A stretch of DNA of 33,761 nucleotides, taken from positions 1-33,761 of the forward strand of contig JAFLUK010000003.1 of the NCBI GenBank assembly GCA_022508865.1, written 5' to 3'. A program made the translations under genes and the position numbers. This stretch comes from Oscillospiraceae bacterium (GTDB lineage Bacteria > Bacillota > Clostridia > Oscillospirales > Acutalibacteraceae). Under the pieces are notes generated by a model, which did no database searches, was not told the origin of the DNA, and was given only the letters and a program-made list of their open reading frames with translations. The stretch's first letter is position 1. Every line of letters starts with the position of its first letter. Below, piece after piece: positions 14,813 to 22,572 of this stretch.

Positions 14813-15505
14813 ATGAATTATTCACATGAAGTAATGAATATGTGTACTGTAACAAAAGGACCAAAGCACGGCCCTGCACCTATCCCCGAAGAGGGCAAAT
14901 GGGTAAAAGCATATGAAATTAAAGACATTTCCGGTTTTTCACACGGTATTGGCTGGTGTGCTCCACAGCAGGGTGCCTGCAAAATTTCTCTTAATGTAAA
15001 AGAAGGTATTGTTGAAGAAGCTCTTGTTGAGACAATCGGCTGCTCCGGTATGACACACTCTGCTGCTATGGCTGCTGAAATTCTTCCCGGAAAAACTCTT
15101 CTTGAATGTTTAAACACAGACCTTGTTTGTGATGCTATCAACACAGCTATGAGAAACATTTTTGAACAGCTTGTTTACGGTCGTTCACAGACAGCTTTTT
15201 CAGAGGACGGTTTGCCAATCGGCGCAGGACTTGAGGACCTTGGTAAGGGTCTCCGTTCACAGGTTGGTACAATGTACTCAACACAAAAGAAGGGTGTTCG
15301 TTTTATGGAAATGGCAGAAGGCTATGTTCTTAAAACAGCTCTTGACGAGAATGATGAAGTTATCGGCTACCAGTTTGTAAAGCTGGGCAAAATGCTTGAG
15401 GATATCCGCCATGGTGTTTCACCTGATGAAGCATATAAGAACAACATCGGTCAGTACGGTCGTTTTGACGGCGCAGCAAAGTACATTGACCCAAGAGAAG
15501 AATAA
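14813..15505 (+). CDS. NifU-like iron-sulfur cluster scaffold-type protein
   Basis: 230 residues. The middle resembles the NifU/IscU N-terminal domain: 'GWCAPQQGACKISLNV' (C49, C56), 'TIGCSGMTHSAAMAAEILPGKTLLECL' (C77, C99) and C106. The cysteine layout differs from the three ligands of IscU, and the protein is longer. It is usually annotated as an iron-sulfur scaffold and occurs next to GGGtGRT genes in gut anaerobes. I infer metal or cluster binding; a real role in cluster assembly is unproven. AAAGGAG precedes the ATG. The partner gene follows after 21 bases with its own AAGGAGG. Confidence 0.82.
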   Translation: MNYSHEVMNMCTVTKGPKHGPAPIPEEGKWVKAYEIKDISGFSHGIGWCAPQQGACKISLNVKEGIVEEALVETIGCSGMTHSAAMAAEILPGKTLLECLNTDLVCDAINTAMRNIFEQLVYGRSQTAFSEDGLPIGAGLEDLGKGLRSQVGTMYSTQKKGVRFMEMAEGYVLKTALDENDEVIGYQFVKLGKMLEDIRHGVSPDEAYKNNIGQYGRFDGAAKYIDPREE

Positions 15506-15526
15506 TCAGTAAGGAGGAATCTTATA

Positions 15527-16531
15527 ATGGCTGTTACATTTGAAAGTAAAGAAAGAAGAATGCCAAAGATTGAGAAGTGCCTTGCTGAATATGGTATTGC
15601 ATCTCTCGAAGAGGCAAGACAGATTTGTCTGGACAAAGGCTTTGACCCTGATGAAATCGTAAAGGGTGTTCAGCCTATCGCATTTGAAAACGCCAGCTGG
15701 GCTTATACTCTCGGTTGTGCTATTGGTATCAAAAAGGGTGTTACATCTGCTGCTGAAGCTGCAGAGTGCATCGGTGTAGGTCTTGAGGCCTTCACAATCC
15801 CCGGCTCTGTTGCAGAGCAGAGAAACGTTGGTCTTGGTCACGGTAACCTTGGCGCAATGCTTCTCAGAGATGAAACAAAGTGCTTTGCATTCCTTGCAGG
15901 TCACGAATCTTTTGCTGCTGCAGAGGGTGCTATCGGTATTGCAAGAAACGCTAACAAGGCAAGAAAGGAACCACTCCGAGTTATTCTTAACGGTCTTGGT
16001 AAGGATGCTGCTTACATCATCTCAAGAATCAACGGCTTTACATATGTAGAAACTGACTTTGACTTCTTCACAAGCGAACTTAAGATTGTTCGTGAAGTTA
16101 AATTTTCTGACGGTGAAAGAGCTGCTGTTCGCTGCTATGGTGCAAACGACGTTCGTGAGGGCGTTGCAATTATGCAGAAAGAAAATGTTGGTGTTTCTAT
16201 CACAGGTAACTCAACTAACCCGACACGTTTCCAACACCTTGTTGCAGGTACATACAAGAAGTGGGCTATTGAAAATGGCGTTCAGTACTTCTCTGTTGCT
16301 TCCGGTGGCGGTACAGGTCGTACACTTCACCCGGATAATATGGCTGCAGGTCCTGCTTCCTATGGTCTTACAGACTCTATGGGCAGAATGCACGGCGATG
16401 CACAGTTTGCAGGTTCTTCTTCTGTTCCTGCTCACGTTGAAATGATGGGTCTTATCGGTATGGGTAACAACCCAATGGTAGGCGCAACAGTTGCTTGTGC
16501 AGTTGCAGTTTATGAGAGCATTAATAAGTAA
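15527..16531 (+). CDS. GGGtGRT family protein
   Basis: 334 residues, named after the motif GGGTGRT at 260-266, which lies in a Gly-rich 'YFSVASGGGTGRTLHP' stretch that could bind a phosphate or nucleotide. Other conserved-looking parts are 'VGLGHGNLGAMLLRDET', 'ILNGLGKDAAYIISRING', 'SITGNSTNPTRFQHLVAGTYK' and the C-terminal 'GLIGMGNNPMVGATVACAVA'. No signal peptide or clear membrane helix, so probably cytoplasmic. Function is not established. The fixed partnership with the NifU-like protein suggests a two-protein metal-dependent enzyme or cluster system. Co-transcribed with it and ended by a strong terminator. Many codons match those of highly expressed genes in this window. Confidence 0.85.
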   Translation: MAVTFESKERRMPKIEKCLAEYGIASLEEARQICLDKGFDPDEIVKGVQPIAFENASWAYTLGCAIGIKKGVTSAAEAAECIGVGLEAFTIPGSVAEQRNVGLGHGNLGAMLLRDETKCFAFLAGHESFAAAEGAIGIARNANKARKEPLRVILNGLGKDAAYIISRINGFTYVETDFDFFTSELKIVREVKFSDGERAAVRCYGANDVREGVAIMQKENVGVSITGNSTNPTRFQHLVAGTYKKWAIENGVQYFSVASGGGTGRTLHPDNMAAGPASYGLTDSMGRMHGDAQFAGSSSVPAHVEMMGLIGMGNNPMVGATVACAVAVYESINK

Positions 16532-16556
16532 TTCATTACTTTAAATTTGCAGAACC

Positions 16557-16586
16557 AAGGGCTTTCGAAAAACGAAAGCCCTTTTT
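16557..16586 (+). terminator. Rho-independent terminator after GGGtGRT gene
   Basis: Perfect 11-base stem AAGGGCTTTCG/CGAAAGCCCTT with a five-A loop and a following T run. Confidence 0.9.
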
Positions 16587-16625
16587 CATCGTGTGGAAAG
16601 TCCTTTTTTCTTTTGGAAATACTAC

Positions 16626-16655
16626 TTGAAATATCCTGTAAAATAAGAGTATAAT
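16626..16655 (+). promoter_or_regulatory. Promoter of 78-residue membrane protein gene
   Basis: TTGAAA (16626-16631), 18-base spacer, TATAAT (16650-16655), about 20 bases before the ATG. Confidence 0.5.
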
Positions 16656-16674
16656 AAACACAGGTGGTGATGCT

Positions 16675-16911
16675 ATGGGCGGAAAGACTATAATAAAAAG
16701 AATTTTCATTATATGTTGTATTCTTCTGCTTTCTTTTGGTATGTTTATTGGTGGAATGATGTTGACAGAAAGGTATAAAACCACCATTGTAACCACCTAT
16801 AACAAATATTATGACAAATATCATAATCAGGCAGAGGGATATTTAAAACAAATTAATGACGAAATACACCGCAACATAGAGCTTGCCTCACAAAATACTA
16901 ACAAAAAGTAA
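16675..16911 (+). CDS. Small single-span membrane protein, unknown
   Basis: 78 residues. A basic start (MGGKTIIKR) is followed by one membrane helix (about 10-30, 'IFIICCILLLSFGMFIGGMM'), then a polar Tyr- and Lys-rich helix ('YNKYYDKYHNQAEGYLKQINDEIHRN') that may form a coiled coil. The likely orientation is N-in with the tail outside. GGTGGTGAT precedes the ATG. It has its own promoter and a strong terminator, so it is a single-gene unit. I do not recognise the family. Confidence 0.7.
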   Translation: MGGKTIIKRIFIICCILLLSFGMFIGGMMLTERYKTTIVTTYNKYYDKYHNQAEGYLKQINDEIHRNIELASQNTNKK

Positions 16912-16949
16912 AAGCCATTGACTTTGCATCTTGCAAATCAATGGCTTTT
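16910..16949. terminator. Long bidirectional terminator hairpin
   Basis: Stem AAAAGCCATTGA/TCAATGGCTTTT, continued inward by TTTGCA/TGCAAA, between the convergent small membrane protein and DUF4340 genes. Confidence 0.9.
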
Positions 16950-16966
16950 GTAATTATTATATGTTG

Positions 16967-18544
16967 TTATACGTTGTCATCTGCCGGTGAGGATTTTGTT
17001 GCCGAGGTGAAAAGTCTTTGCAAATCAACTACAGCGTTTTTGTAAACATAGGAAATTTGCTTGCCGTTTACTGTGATGTAATACTTCTGATTTCCCATAT
17101 CGTAGAACTTCATTTCGTCCTGACTTCTGTCTGAATTGTAGGTATAGCGGATAGTCATTTTCGGACTGCCGCTGATTGCTTCATTTGTAAATCCGTGACG
17201 TAAAAAGTTTTCGCCGTGGGTAAAGTCAAAGGCTGTCTGGAAAGCACCCCTGCTGATTTCTTTGCCGTTGTACTTAACTGTTGTTACAGTGGCTGATTGG
17301 TCATTGTCACTCTTTTGTGTAGCAAGAGTAAAGGTGTAGCTTTTGCTTCCAAAGTTAACCTCGGTCTTGCTGAGGCTGGACATCTGATTATCAACAAAAT
17401 ATTTAGTACGCAAATCATTCAGTGTGTGTTGTGTCCACTTGATAGAGTCGGAAAGAATTCTATAAACAACCTTACCGCCGCTCTTCATCAAATAGCAGTA
17501 GCCCTTTTTGTCAGGCTTGCTTGCCTTAAGACTAACTGTTGTGTCGGGATATTCTGCATACAGCTCTGCAAAAGGAGTTTTAAGACCGTATTTATTAAGC
17601 TGTGCTTCTCCGGGATTTACATACACAACGGAGTTTGCCTGTATTCCTCTGATTCCTGCCTCAACCTCGCTACAGCCTGAATCGCTGCCATAGTAGCTTG
17701 AAGGCTTTTTAATAAGGTAGTTTGTAGAGGCTGTTTCGTCATCACTTGGTACAAATTCTACAGTTTCCTTAAAGTTAGTACCGCTAAGGCGAACAAGTGT
17801 TGGAGAAGCATTGTCGCCGCTGTCGGCAGACTTTGTCACCACAAGGCTCATAAGGTCGTTAATGCCATAGAGGAAGGTGTCAACCGCATCGGACTCTACA
17901 AGGTAAATATAGTCCTTTGTGCCGAATTTTACATAAACCCCTGCGTCAGTAGGGGCGTCGCCTCCCACAATAATTTTTGCAGATGTTTTATCTGTGTATG
18001 TAATCTTAACTGTTGCTCTTGGTGAGTCAAAGCCAAAGTCTTTATCCTGTGTTCCGTCAGTGGAAACAATTTTTATAAAGGAAAGAGAAGCTGCATCGTT
18101 TGCAATAGCATCAGGTGTGCCATCTGCAATTGCATACTTTTCATAGCCTACAAGGGTGTACTCTGTAGCCTGTGTTTCCTCTTTTTCCTCTCCGTTTTCG
18201 TCAGTTGTTTTTTTAACAGGTGTATAGCTTTTTATTTTGTACTTGCTCTTTGTGTTTTCCACTTCAATTGTTTTTATGTTTCTTGGAATATATGACAGCA
18301 GATCGCCTGTGCCGTTTTCTGAAACTTCGCCGTCAGCGTTAACTTCAGGCTCGGCCTGATGAAGATTGTCCTTGTCAACAGTGGCATCAAATTTTGCAGT
18401 TTTTGTAGGGTCTACTGCTGTTGTGTCATCCTGACTGTCGGGCAAATTCAGCACTACAACAAGTGCAGCTGCAATAAGAGCCACAACCAAAACAGGAACA
18501 AGTATTTTTAAAAGTTTATTTTTACTTTTTTTCTTAACAGCCAT
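16967..18544 (-). CDS. DUF4340 domain protein of Gld-like ABC operon
   Basis: 525 residues. One N-terminal membrane helix (about 12-33) anchors a large extracytoplasmic part. From about 110 on it shows DUF4340 features: 'ATVKITYTDKTSAKIIVGGDAPTDAGVYVKF' and 'DYIYLVESDAVDTFL'. DUF4340 proteins commonly sit beside GldG-like genes and are thought to be accessory subunits of that ABC system. It is the last gene of the operon; its ATG overlaps the stop of the GldG-like gene by one base (TAATG), indicating translational coupling. Substrate or process unknown. Confidence 0.85.
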   Translation of the reverse strand: MAVKKKSKNKLLKILVPVLVVALIAAALVVVLNLPDSQDDTTAVDPTKTAKFDATVDKDNLHQAEPEVNADGEVSENGTGDLLSYIPRNIKTIEVENTKSKYKIKSYTPVKKTTDENGEEKEETQATEYTLVGYEKYAIADGTPDAIANDAASLSFIKIVSTDGTQDKDFGFDSPRATVKITYTDKTSAKIIVGGDAPTDAGVYVKFGTKDYIYLVESDAVDTFLYGINDLMSLVVTKSADSGDNASPTLVRLSGTNFKETVEFVPSDDETASTNYLIKKPSSYYGSDSGCSEVEAGIRGIQANSVVYVNPGEAQLNKYGLKTPFAELYAEYPDTTVSLKASKPDKKGYCYLMKSGGKVVYRILSDSIKWTQHTLNDLRTKYFVDNQMSSLSKTEVNFGSKSYTFTLATQKSDNDQSATVTTVKYNGKEISRGAFQTAFDFTHGENFLRHGFTNEAISGSPKMTIRYTYNSDRSQDEMKFYDMGNQKYYITVNGKQISYVYKNAVVDLQRLFTSATKSSPADDNV

Positions 18545-20166
18545 TATTTTTTCCTCCTGATTGCCCAGATTACAATGCCCAGAACAAGCACACCGATAGG
18601 TACTATACCAAGGAAGATTACAGATGGTATTGTGGCGTCTGTGGCAGCTTCAAGTCCTAAATCTGTACTGGAAGCGGTAGCGCTTGTAATTGTAATTGTT
18701 TCTCCCTCGTTTTCTGTGAGAACATTGCAAAGATTAACAAAATAGTTTGCGTTGTTGTACTGTGTGTAGCCGTTGAGGAAAGTGTCGGATATGGCGTAGT
18801 AGGAGCCGATTACAACAACATTCTTGTTAATTCCTTCTGATACTTCGGAACGATTAATTGCAACACCGCAAAGTGGTTTTCCGCCGCCGTCCTGAACTTC
18901 CTCTTCAGATTGAGCAGTAAGTGGAATAATGTCTGCCTTATCTGATGAATCAAGAAGTGTTAGTGCTGTTGAGTTATCTGTAAAGCTGATTGGCTTAACA
19001 TCACCCATAACCACCTTTGTGGATATATCTATGCCGGTTGTAAAGGTATCGTTGCTGTAGTCAAAAATAGAAATTGTGTGCTGATTAGGATACATTGATG
19101 TAAGATAGCTGTTGTCCTGCTCATATATCCAATTGTCAGTTATTTTCATACCCTGTTCTTCAAGGAATGCATCAAGGTTAGGGGTGCCGTTTTCAACAAG
19201 ATAGGGGCTTGGAACATAAACAAAGGTTTTGCTCTTTTTCTTGGCTGTACCAAGGAAGTTGTTTACCTTTTCCAGAGATTCTTCCGAAATATCCTTGGAA
19301 GGTCCGATAAAGAACACAATGTCTGTATCCTTGGGAATATCCTTATTGGAGTCCAAATCTACGTCAGAAACGCTGTAAGCCTGATTTTTAAGAAGGGTCT
19401 TAAGCCCTGAATATATGCTCTGTCCGCTCTGGCTGTCTTTTTCCGCAGTTATACCGGAAGATGTTACAAAGCAGGCATTAACAGGATTTGTTTGTGTCAG
19501 GGCAAGTAAAGCAGTGCACACAGCCTGTTCAACATTGCTCTTTGTAATGTTTGTTGTGTAGGTATCCTGATCTATTTGAAAGGCAAACAAATCCTCCATA
19601 GACAAGCCCTTGTAGTTATTGTCTCCTGCATCAACAATACAAACAGCACCTGCCTCCGAAAAGTTCAGGTCACTGTATCTTGTTGTAAAGGACGGGTCTG
19701 AAGAAACATCCTTGTACTTAAAGGTTATGTGACTGTTCAGTGCCGCAATTTCCTTGAAAAAGCGGTTTGCCTGGGTAAAGTACGCAACATCGAAATAGTC
19801 GTCATATGATGTAAAGGTATTCTCCTCCAAAAGGAGATAAATAGTAATATCCTTGTCTACATTTTTGCACAGTTTTTCTGTATCCTCCTGAAGCTGATAC
19901 ATATTGCTGCTTGTAATATCAAAGGCAAGGGAGGGGAATTTGCTTTCCAGAACGGAAGCAATAATGTTGACTGCTATTACACAGGCAAGAAAAACTGCTA
20001 CTACTGCGGCAAACAGCCAGCCTCTTGCAAATTTTCTTGAATGTAAAATATCTTTAATTTTTGAATTTTTGTTTTCTTTTTCTGTAGCGATTTCCTTTGC
20101 TGAATTTTCAGCATTATCATTTTCAATTTCTGAAGCAAGGAATTCTTCAATATTTTTCTTTGACAT
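18544..20166 (-). CDS. GldG-like ABC-associated membrane protein
   Basis: 540 residues. A cytoplasmic N-terminus of about 45 residues is followed by a helix (about 50-72), a large external domain and a C-terminal helix (about 514-537) ending in RRKK. The external domain has the ABC_transp_aux (GldG) pattern: 'DITSSNMYQLQEDTEKLCKNVDKDITIYLLLEEN', 'YKDVSSDPSFTTRYSD' and 'EQAVCTALLALTQTNPVNACFVTSSG'. In Flavobacterium GldG works with GldA and GldF in gliding; similar modules are widespread in non-gliding bacteria, where the role is unclear. The gene starts 12 bases after the permease gene, with GGAGG before the ATG. Confidence 0.87.
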   Translation of the reverse strand: MSKKNIEEFLASEIENDNAENSAKEIATEKENKNSKIKDILHSRKFARGWLFAAVVAVFLACVIAVNIIASVLESKFPSLAFDITSSNMYQLQEDTEKLCKNVDKDITIYLLLEENTFTSYDDYFDVAYFTQANRFFKEIAALNSHITFKYKDVSSDPSFTTRYSDLNFSEAGAVCIVDAGDNNYKGLSMEDLFAFQIDQDTYTTNITKSNVEQAVCTALLALTQTNPVNACFVTSSGITAEKDSQSGQSIYSGLKTLLKNQAYSVSDVDLDSNKDIPKDTDIVFFIGPSKDISEESLEKVNNFLGTAKKKSKTFVYVPSPYLVENGTPNLDAFLEEQGMKITDNWIYEQDNSYLTSMYPNQHTISIFDYSNDTFTTGIDISTKVVMGDVKPISFTDNSTALTLLDSSDKADIIPLTAQSEEEVQDGGGKPLCGVAINRSEVSEGINKNVVVIGSYYAISDTFLNGYTQYNNANYFVNLCNVLTENEGETITITSATASSTDLGLEAATDATIPSVIFLGIVPIGVLVLGIVIWAIRRKK

Positions 20167-20178
20167 AATCTTACCTCC

Positions 20179-20889
20179 TTAACTCCAGCGTCTTTTTTCA
20201 AGTACTCTCAATGTAAGGAAAATAAACAGTACAATTACAGAAAGGAAGAATACTGTATCTGCCACGCTGAGGATACCTGTTGTAAAGTTTGTATAGTGAC
20301 GGACAAAGGAAATGCTTGCAATTGCAGTGCTCAACCATTCTACAGAAACCAGGTTTGCAATGGAATCAATGAAGAAGATGGCAAGACCTGCACACATTCC
20401 GATGATTGCAGAGATTATCATACTCTCTGTAAGAGAAGAAATAAACACGTTAAGTGCAATCATTGCAGAGCCAAGAAGAATTGTACCCAAAAGATTACCC
20501 AGGAAAACCGACCAGTCAGGTGTGCCGCTGGGATAGGTGCAAAGTGTCAGTGCGAAAAGTATGTATATAGCCATACAGCAAAGGAACATTACCGTTGAGC
20601 CCAAAAATTTGCCCATTACAATCTCGCCAAGTCCCAGTGGAGAGGTAAGGAGAGCCTGGTCTGTCTTTTGCTTTTTTTCTTCTGAAAAGCTTTTCATTGT
20701 AATAATAGGAATAACAAGAACTGTAATCATAAACATATTGGAAAACAGTGTTGCCATATCCTTGCTGCTTCTCATAAGGCAGTAGTAGTAGAAAAACAGT
20801 CCTGCAAAGAAGTAGTAAACTGCAAGGACTACATAGCCGACTGCCGAGGTAAAGAATGAACCCAGTTCTTTTTTCAGTATTGCTGTCAT
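20179..20889 (-). CDS. ABC-2 type permease, GldF-like
   Basis: 236 residues with six predicted helices. 'AILKKELGSFFTSAVGYVVLAVYYFFAGLFFYY' at the N-terminus and 'PIITMKSFSEEKKQKTDQALLTSPLGLGEIVMGKFLG' in the first cytoplasmic loop are typical of GldF/NosY-like ABC-2 permeases. It pairs with the ATPase encoded immediately upstream; the ATPase stop and this ATG overlap by one base (TAATG). Direction (export or mechanical work) cannot be told from sequence. Confidence 0.9.
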   Translation of the reverse strand: MTAILKKELGSFFTSAVGYVVLAVYYFFAGLFFYYYCLMRSSKDMATLFSNMFMITVLVIPIITMKSFSEEKKQKTDQALLTSPLGLGEIVMGKFLGSTVMFLCCMAIYILFALTLCTYPSGTPDWSVFLGNLLGTILLGSAMIALNVFISSLTESMIISAIIGMCAGLAIFFIDSIANLVSVEWLSTAIASISFVRHYTNFTTGILSVADTVFFLSVIVLFIFLTLRVLEKRRWS

Positions 20890-21842
20890 TATTTTTTACC
20901 TCCCTTTATAGCCTTGCCTGATGTAAGTCGTAAGTATGCTTCTTCAAGGCTCATACCGCCCTCATTCATACCGAGAATAGGCATATTATTTTTAGCCATA
21001 GCATTAAACACGTCTTTTCTGATGTCGTTCTCAATTTTGTGTTCAATGTTGTAAATAAATGTATTGTTGTTTGTCTGTCTGTCAACAGAAATTTTTCTTA
21101 TTCCTGTTACGGTTTTCAGTGCAGAGGTAACTGCCGATACAGTACCCTCGGCTTCCAGAGTAAGGATGCCCTTGCCTGAAATTGCAGAGGAAAGCTCATT
21201 TGTCTTTGTGTCGGCGGCAACCTCACCGTTGCAGATAACAACAATTCGGTCACAGATTGCAGAAACCTCGGAAAGTATATGGGAAGAAAAGATGATTGTG
21301 TGCTTCTTGCCAAGTCCTTTGATAAGTGTTCTGAATTCCTTAATCTGTGAGGGGTCAAGACCAACTGTAGGTTCGTCAAGAATAAGTACAGGGGGATTTC
21401 CCAGAAGTGCCTGTGCCAGACCTACCCTTTGCTTGTAGCCCTTTGACAAATTGCGAATAATTCTGTTTTGGTGGTCGCCCAGCTTTGTGATTGTAAGCAC
21501 CTCGTCAATATGTTCCTTTTTGGGCAGTTTAACCTTTTTGATAGAGAACATAAATTCAAGATATTTTCTTACTGTCATATCCGTATACAGCGGTGGAATT
21601 TCAGGAAGATATCCAATTTGTGATTTTGCTTCCTTCGGGTCCTTTAAAATTTCTGCATCGTTTATGGTAACTGTTCCGCTTGTAGATGAAATATAGCCTG
21701 TAATGATGTTCATTGTGGTGCTTTTGCCTGCACCGTTAGGTCCGAGAAAGCCCAAAATTTCGCCATCGTTTACAGTAAAGCTGATGTTGTTAACAGCCGC
21801 AATATCACCGTAGCGTTTAACAAGGTTTTTAACCTCAACCAT
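20889..21842 (-). CDS. ABC transporter ATP-binding protein, GldA-like
   Basis: 317 residues. Walker A GPNGAGKST (34-42), Q-loop region 'SQIGYLPEIPPLYTDMTVRKY' with the GldA/CcmA-type 'LPE..PLY', signature LSKGYKQR (132-139), Walker B VLILDEP (152-158), and H-loop in 'IIFSSHIL'. A C-terminal extension of about 90 residues is typical of ABC-2 partners. It energises the GldF-like permease encoded next. First gene of the operon, with AAAGGAG nine bases before the ATG. An inverted repeat upstream (21876-21897) may be its operator. Confidence 0.93.
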   Translation of the reverse strand: MVEVKNLVKRYGDIAAVNNISFTVNDGEILGFLGPNGAGKSTTMNIITGYISSTSGTVTINDAEILKDPKEAKSQIGYLPEIPPLYTDMTVRKYLEFMFSIKKVKLPKKEHIDEVLTITKLGDHQNRIIRNLSKGYKQRVGLAQALLGNPPVLILDEPTVGLDPSQIKEFRTLIKGLGKKHTIIFSSHILSEVSAICDRIVVICNGEVAADTKTNELSSAISGKGILTLEAEGTVSAVTSALKTVTGIRKISVDRQTNNNTFIYNIEHKIENDIRKDVFNAMAKNNMPILGMNEGGMSLEEAYLRLTSGKAIKGGKK

Positions 21843-21875
21843 TTTGTCAACTCCTTTGCGATTCGCAGTATATGC

Positions 21876-21897
21876 TTATTCTATTTTAACAGAATAA
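21876..21897. promoter_or_regulatory. Inverted repeat upstream of ABC operon
   Basis: TTATTCT-ATTTTAAC-AGAATAA, perfect 7-base arms, 34 bases upstream of the ABC ATPase start. Likely operator or promoter overlap; the regulator is unknown. Confidence 0.35.
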
Positions 21898-22132
21898 AAA
21901 GTTTTTACAATAACTAAAGGGTAAAAGTCATTTTTTATTCACAAAGTTTCAATTCTTCTTCACATTATCACAAAAATCATCGTGAATATTTACAAAATAC
22001 AATGAAATTTTTTATGACATATGCCAACTGAAAAAATTTGCTGTTAAAAAATTCAAAAAACCTCAAATTAATCTAAAAAACTCCCTGTTTTAACAACATA
22101 CATTATATCATAAAAATTCTTGGTATTCAATT

Positions 22133-22164
22133 AGTATAAAGTGCCTTTTTCAGTAAACATTATT
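22133..22164 (+). promoter_or_regulatory. Possible forespore (sigma-G-like) promoter of spoVAE
   Basis: AGTATA (22133-22138) and CATTATT (22158-22164), 19 bases apart, partly match the TGMATA / CATWMTA elements of Bacillus sigma-G promoters. No good sigma-A promoter is seen at the same distance. Weak evidence. Confidence 0.25.
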
Positions 22165-22197
22165 TTATATGAATACAGAAATGAAAAGGGTGATAGT

Positions 22198-22554
22198 ATG
22201 GATTATATCAAGGCGTTTGTTGTGGGAGGTCTGATTTGTGTTATCGGACAGATATTTATTGACAAAACTAACCTGACTCCTGCAAGAATATTAACCTCAC
22301 TTGTGGTAATAGGGGTTATTCTTGGGGCGGTTGGTGTGTATAAGCCCCTTGTGGATTTTGCAGGGGCAGGGGCAACAGTACCTTTAAGCGGCTTTGGATT
22401 TAATCTTTATAAGGGTGTAAAAGAGGCTATCAGTCAGGACGGCTGGCTGGGCATACTTACAGGGGGATTTACCGCCTGTAGTGCAGGAATAGCGGCGGCA
22501 ATAATTTTTGGTATGATAGCAGGTGTCTTTGGCAAGCCCAGCGACAAAAAATAA
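22198..22554 (+). CDS. spoVAE: Stage V sporulation protein AE
   Basis: 118 residues with three to four membrane helices. The sequence is highly typical: 'MDYIKAFVVGGLICVIGQ', 'KTNLTPARILTS', 'VDFAGAGATVPLSGFG' and 'LTGGFTACSAGIAAAI'. In Bacillus and clostridia SpoVAE forms, with SpoVAC and SpoVAD, the inner-membrane channel that moves Ca-dipicolinate into the forespore and out on germination. Here spoVAC and spoVAD are not adjacent, which is unusual. The start at 22198 is preferred over the upstream in-frame ATG at 22141, because AAAGGGTGAT lies just before it and the family begins here. The lipase gene follows after 18 bases. Confidence 0.92.
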   Translation: MDYIKAFVVGGLICVIGQIFIDKTNLTPARILTSLVVIGVILGAVGVYKPLVDFAGAGATVPLSGFGFNLYKGVKEAISQDGWLGILTGGFTACSAGIAAAIIFGMIAGVFGKPSDKK

Positions 22555-22572
22555 AATTAATTGGTGATAAAA

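Larger units (their letters stand above)
21843..22197. other. AT-rich divergent intergenic region
   Basis: 355 bases between the ABC operon (-) and spoVAE (+). Visible signals are the inverted repeat TTATTCT-N8-AGAATAA (21876-21897) near the ABC start and a possible sigma-G-like promoter near spoVAE. I see no further gene or RNA. Confidence 0.5.

Noticed and set aside
22141-22197. Upstream in-frame start of spoVAE, adding 19 residues
   Set aside because: No ribosome site precedes 22141, the added residues are unlike the family, and AAAGGGTGAT lies just before 22198.
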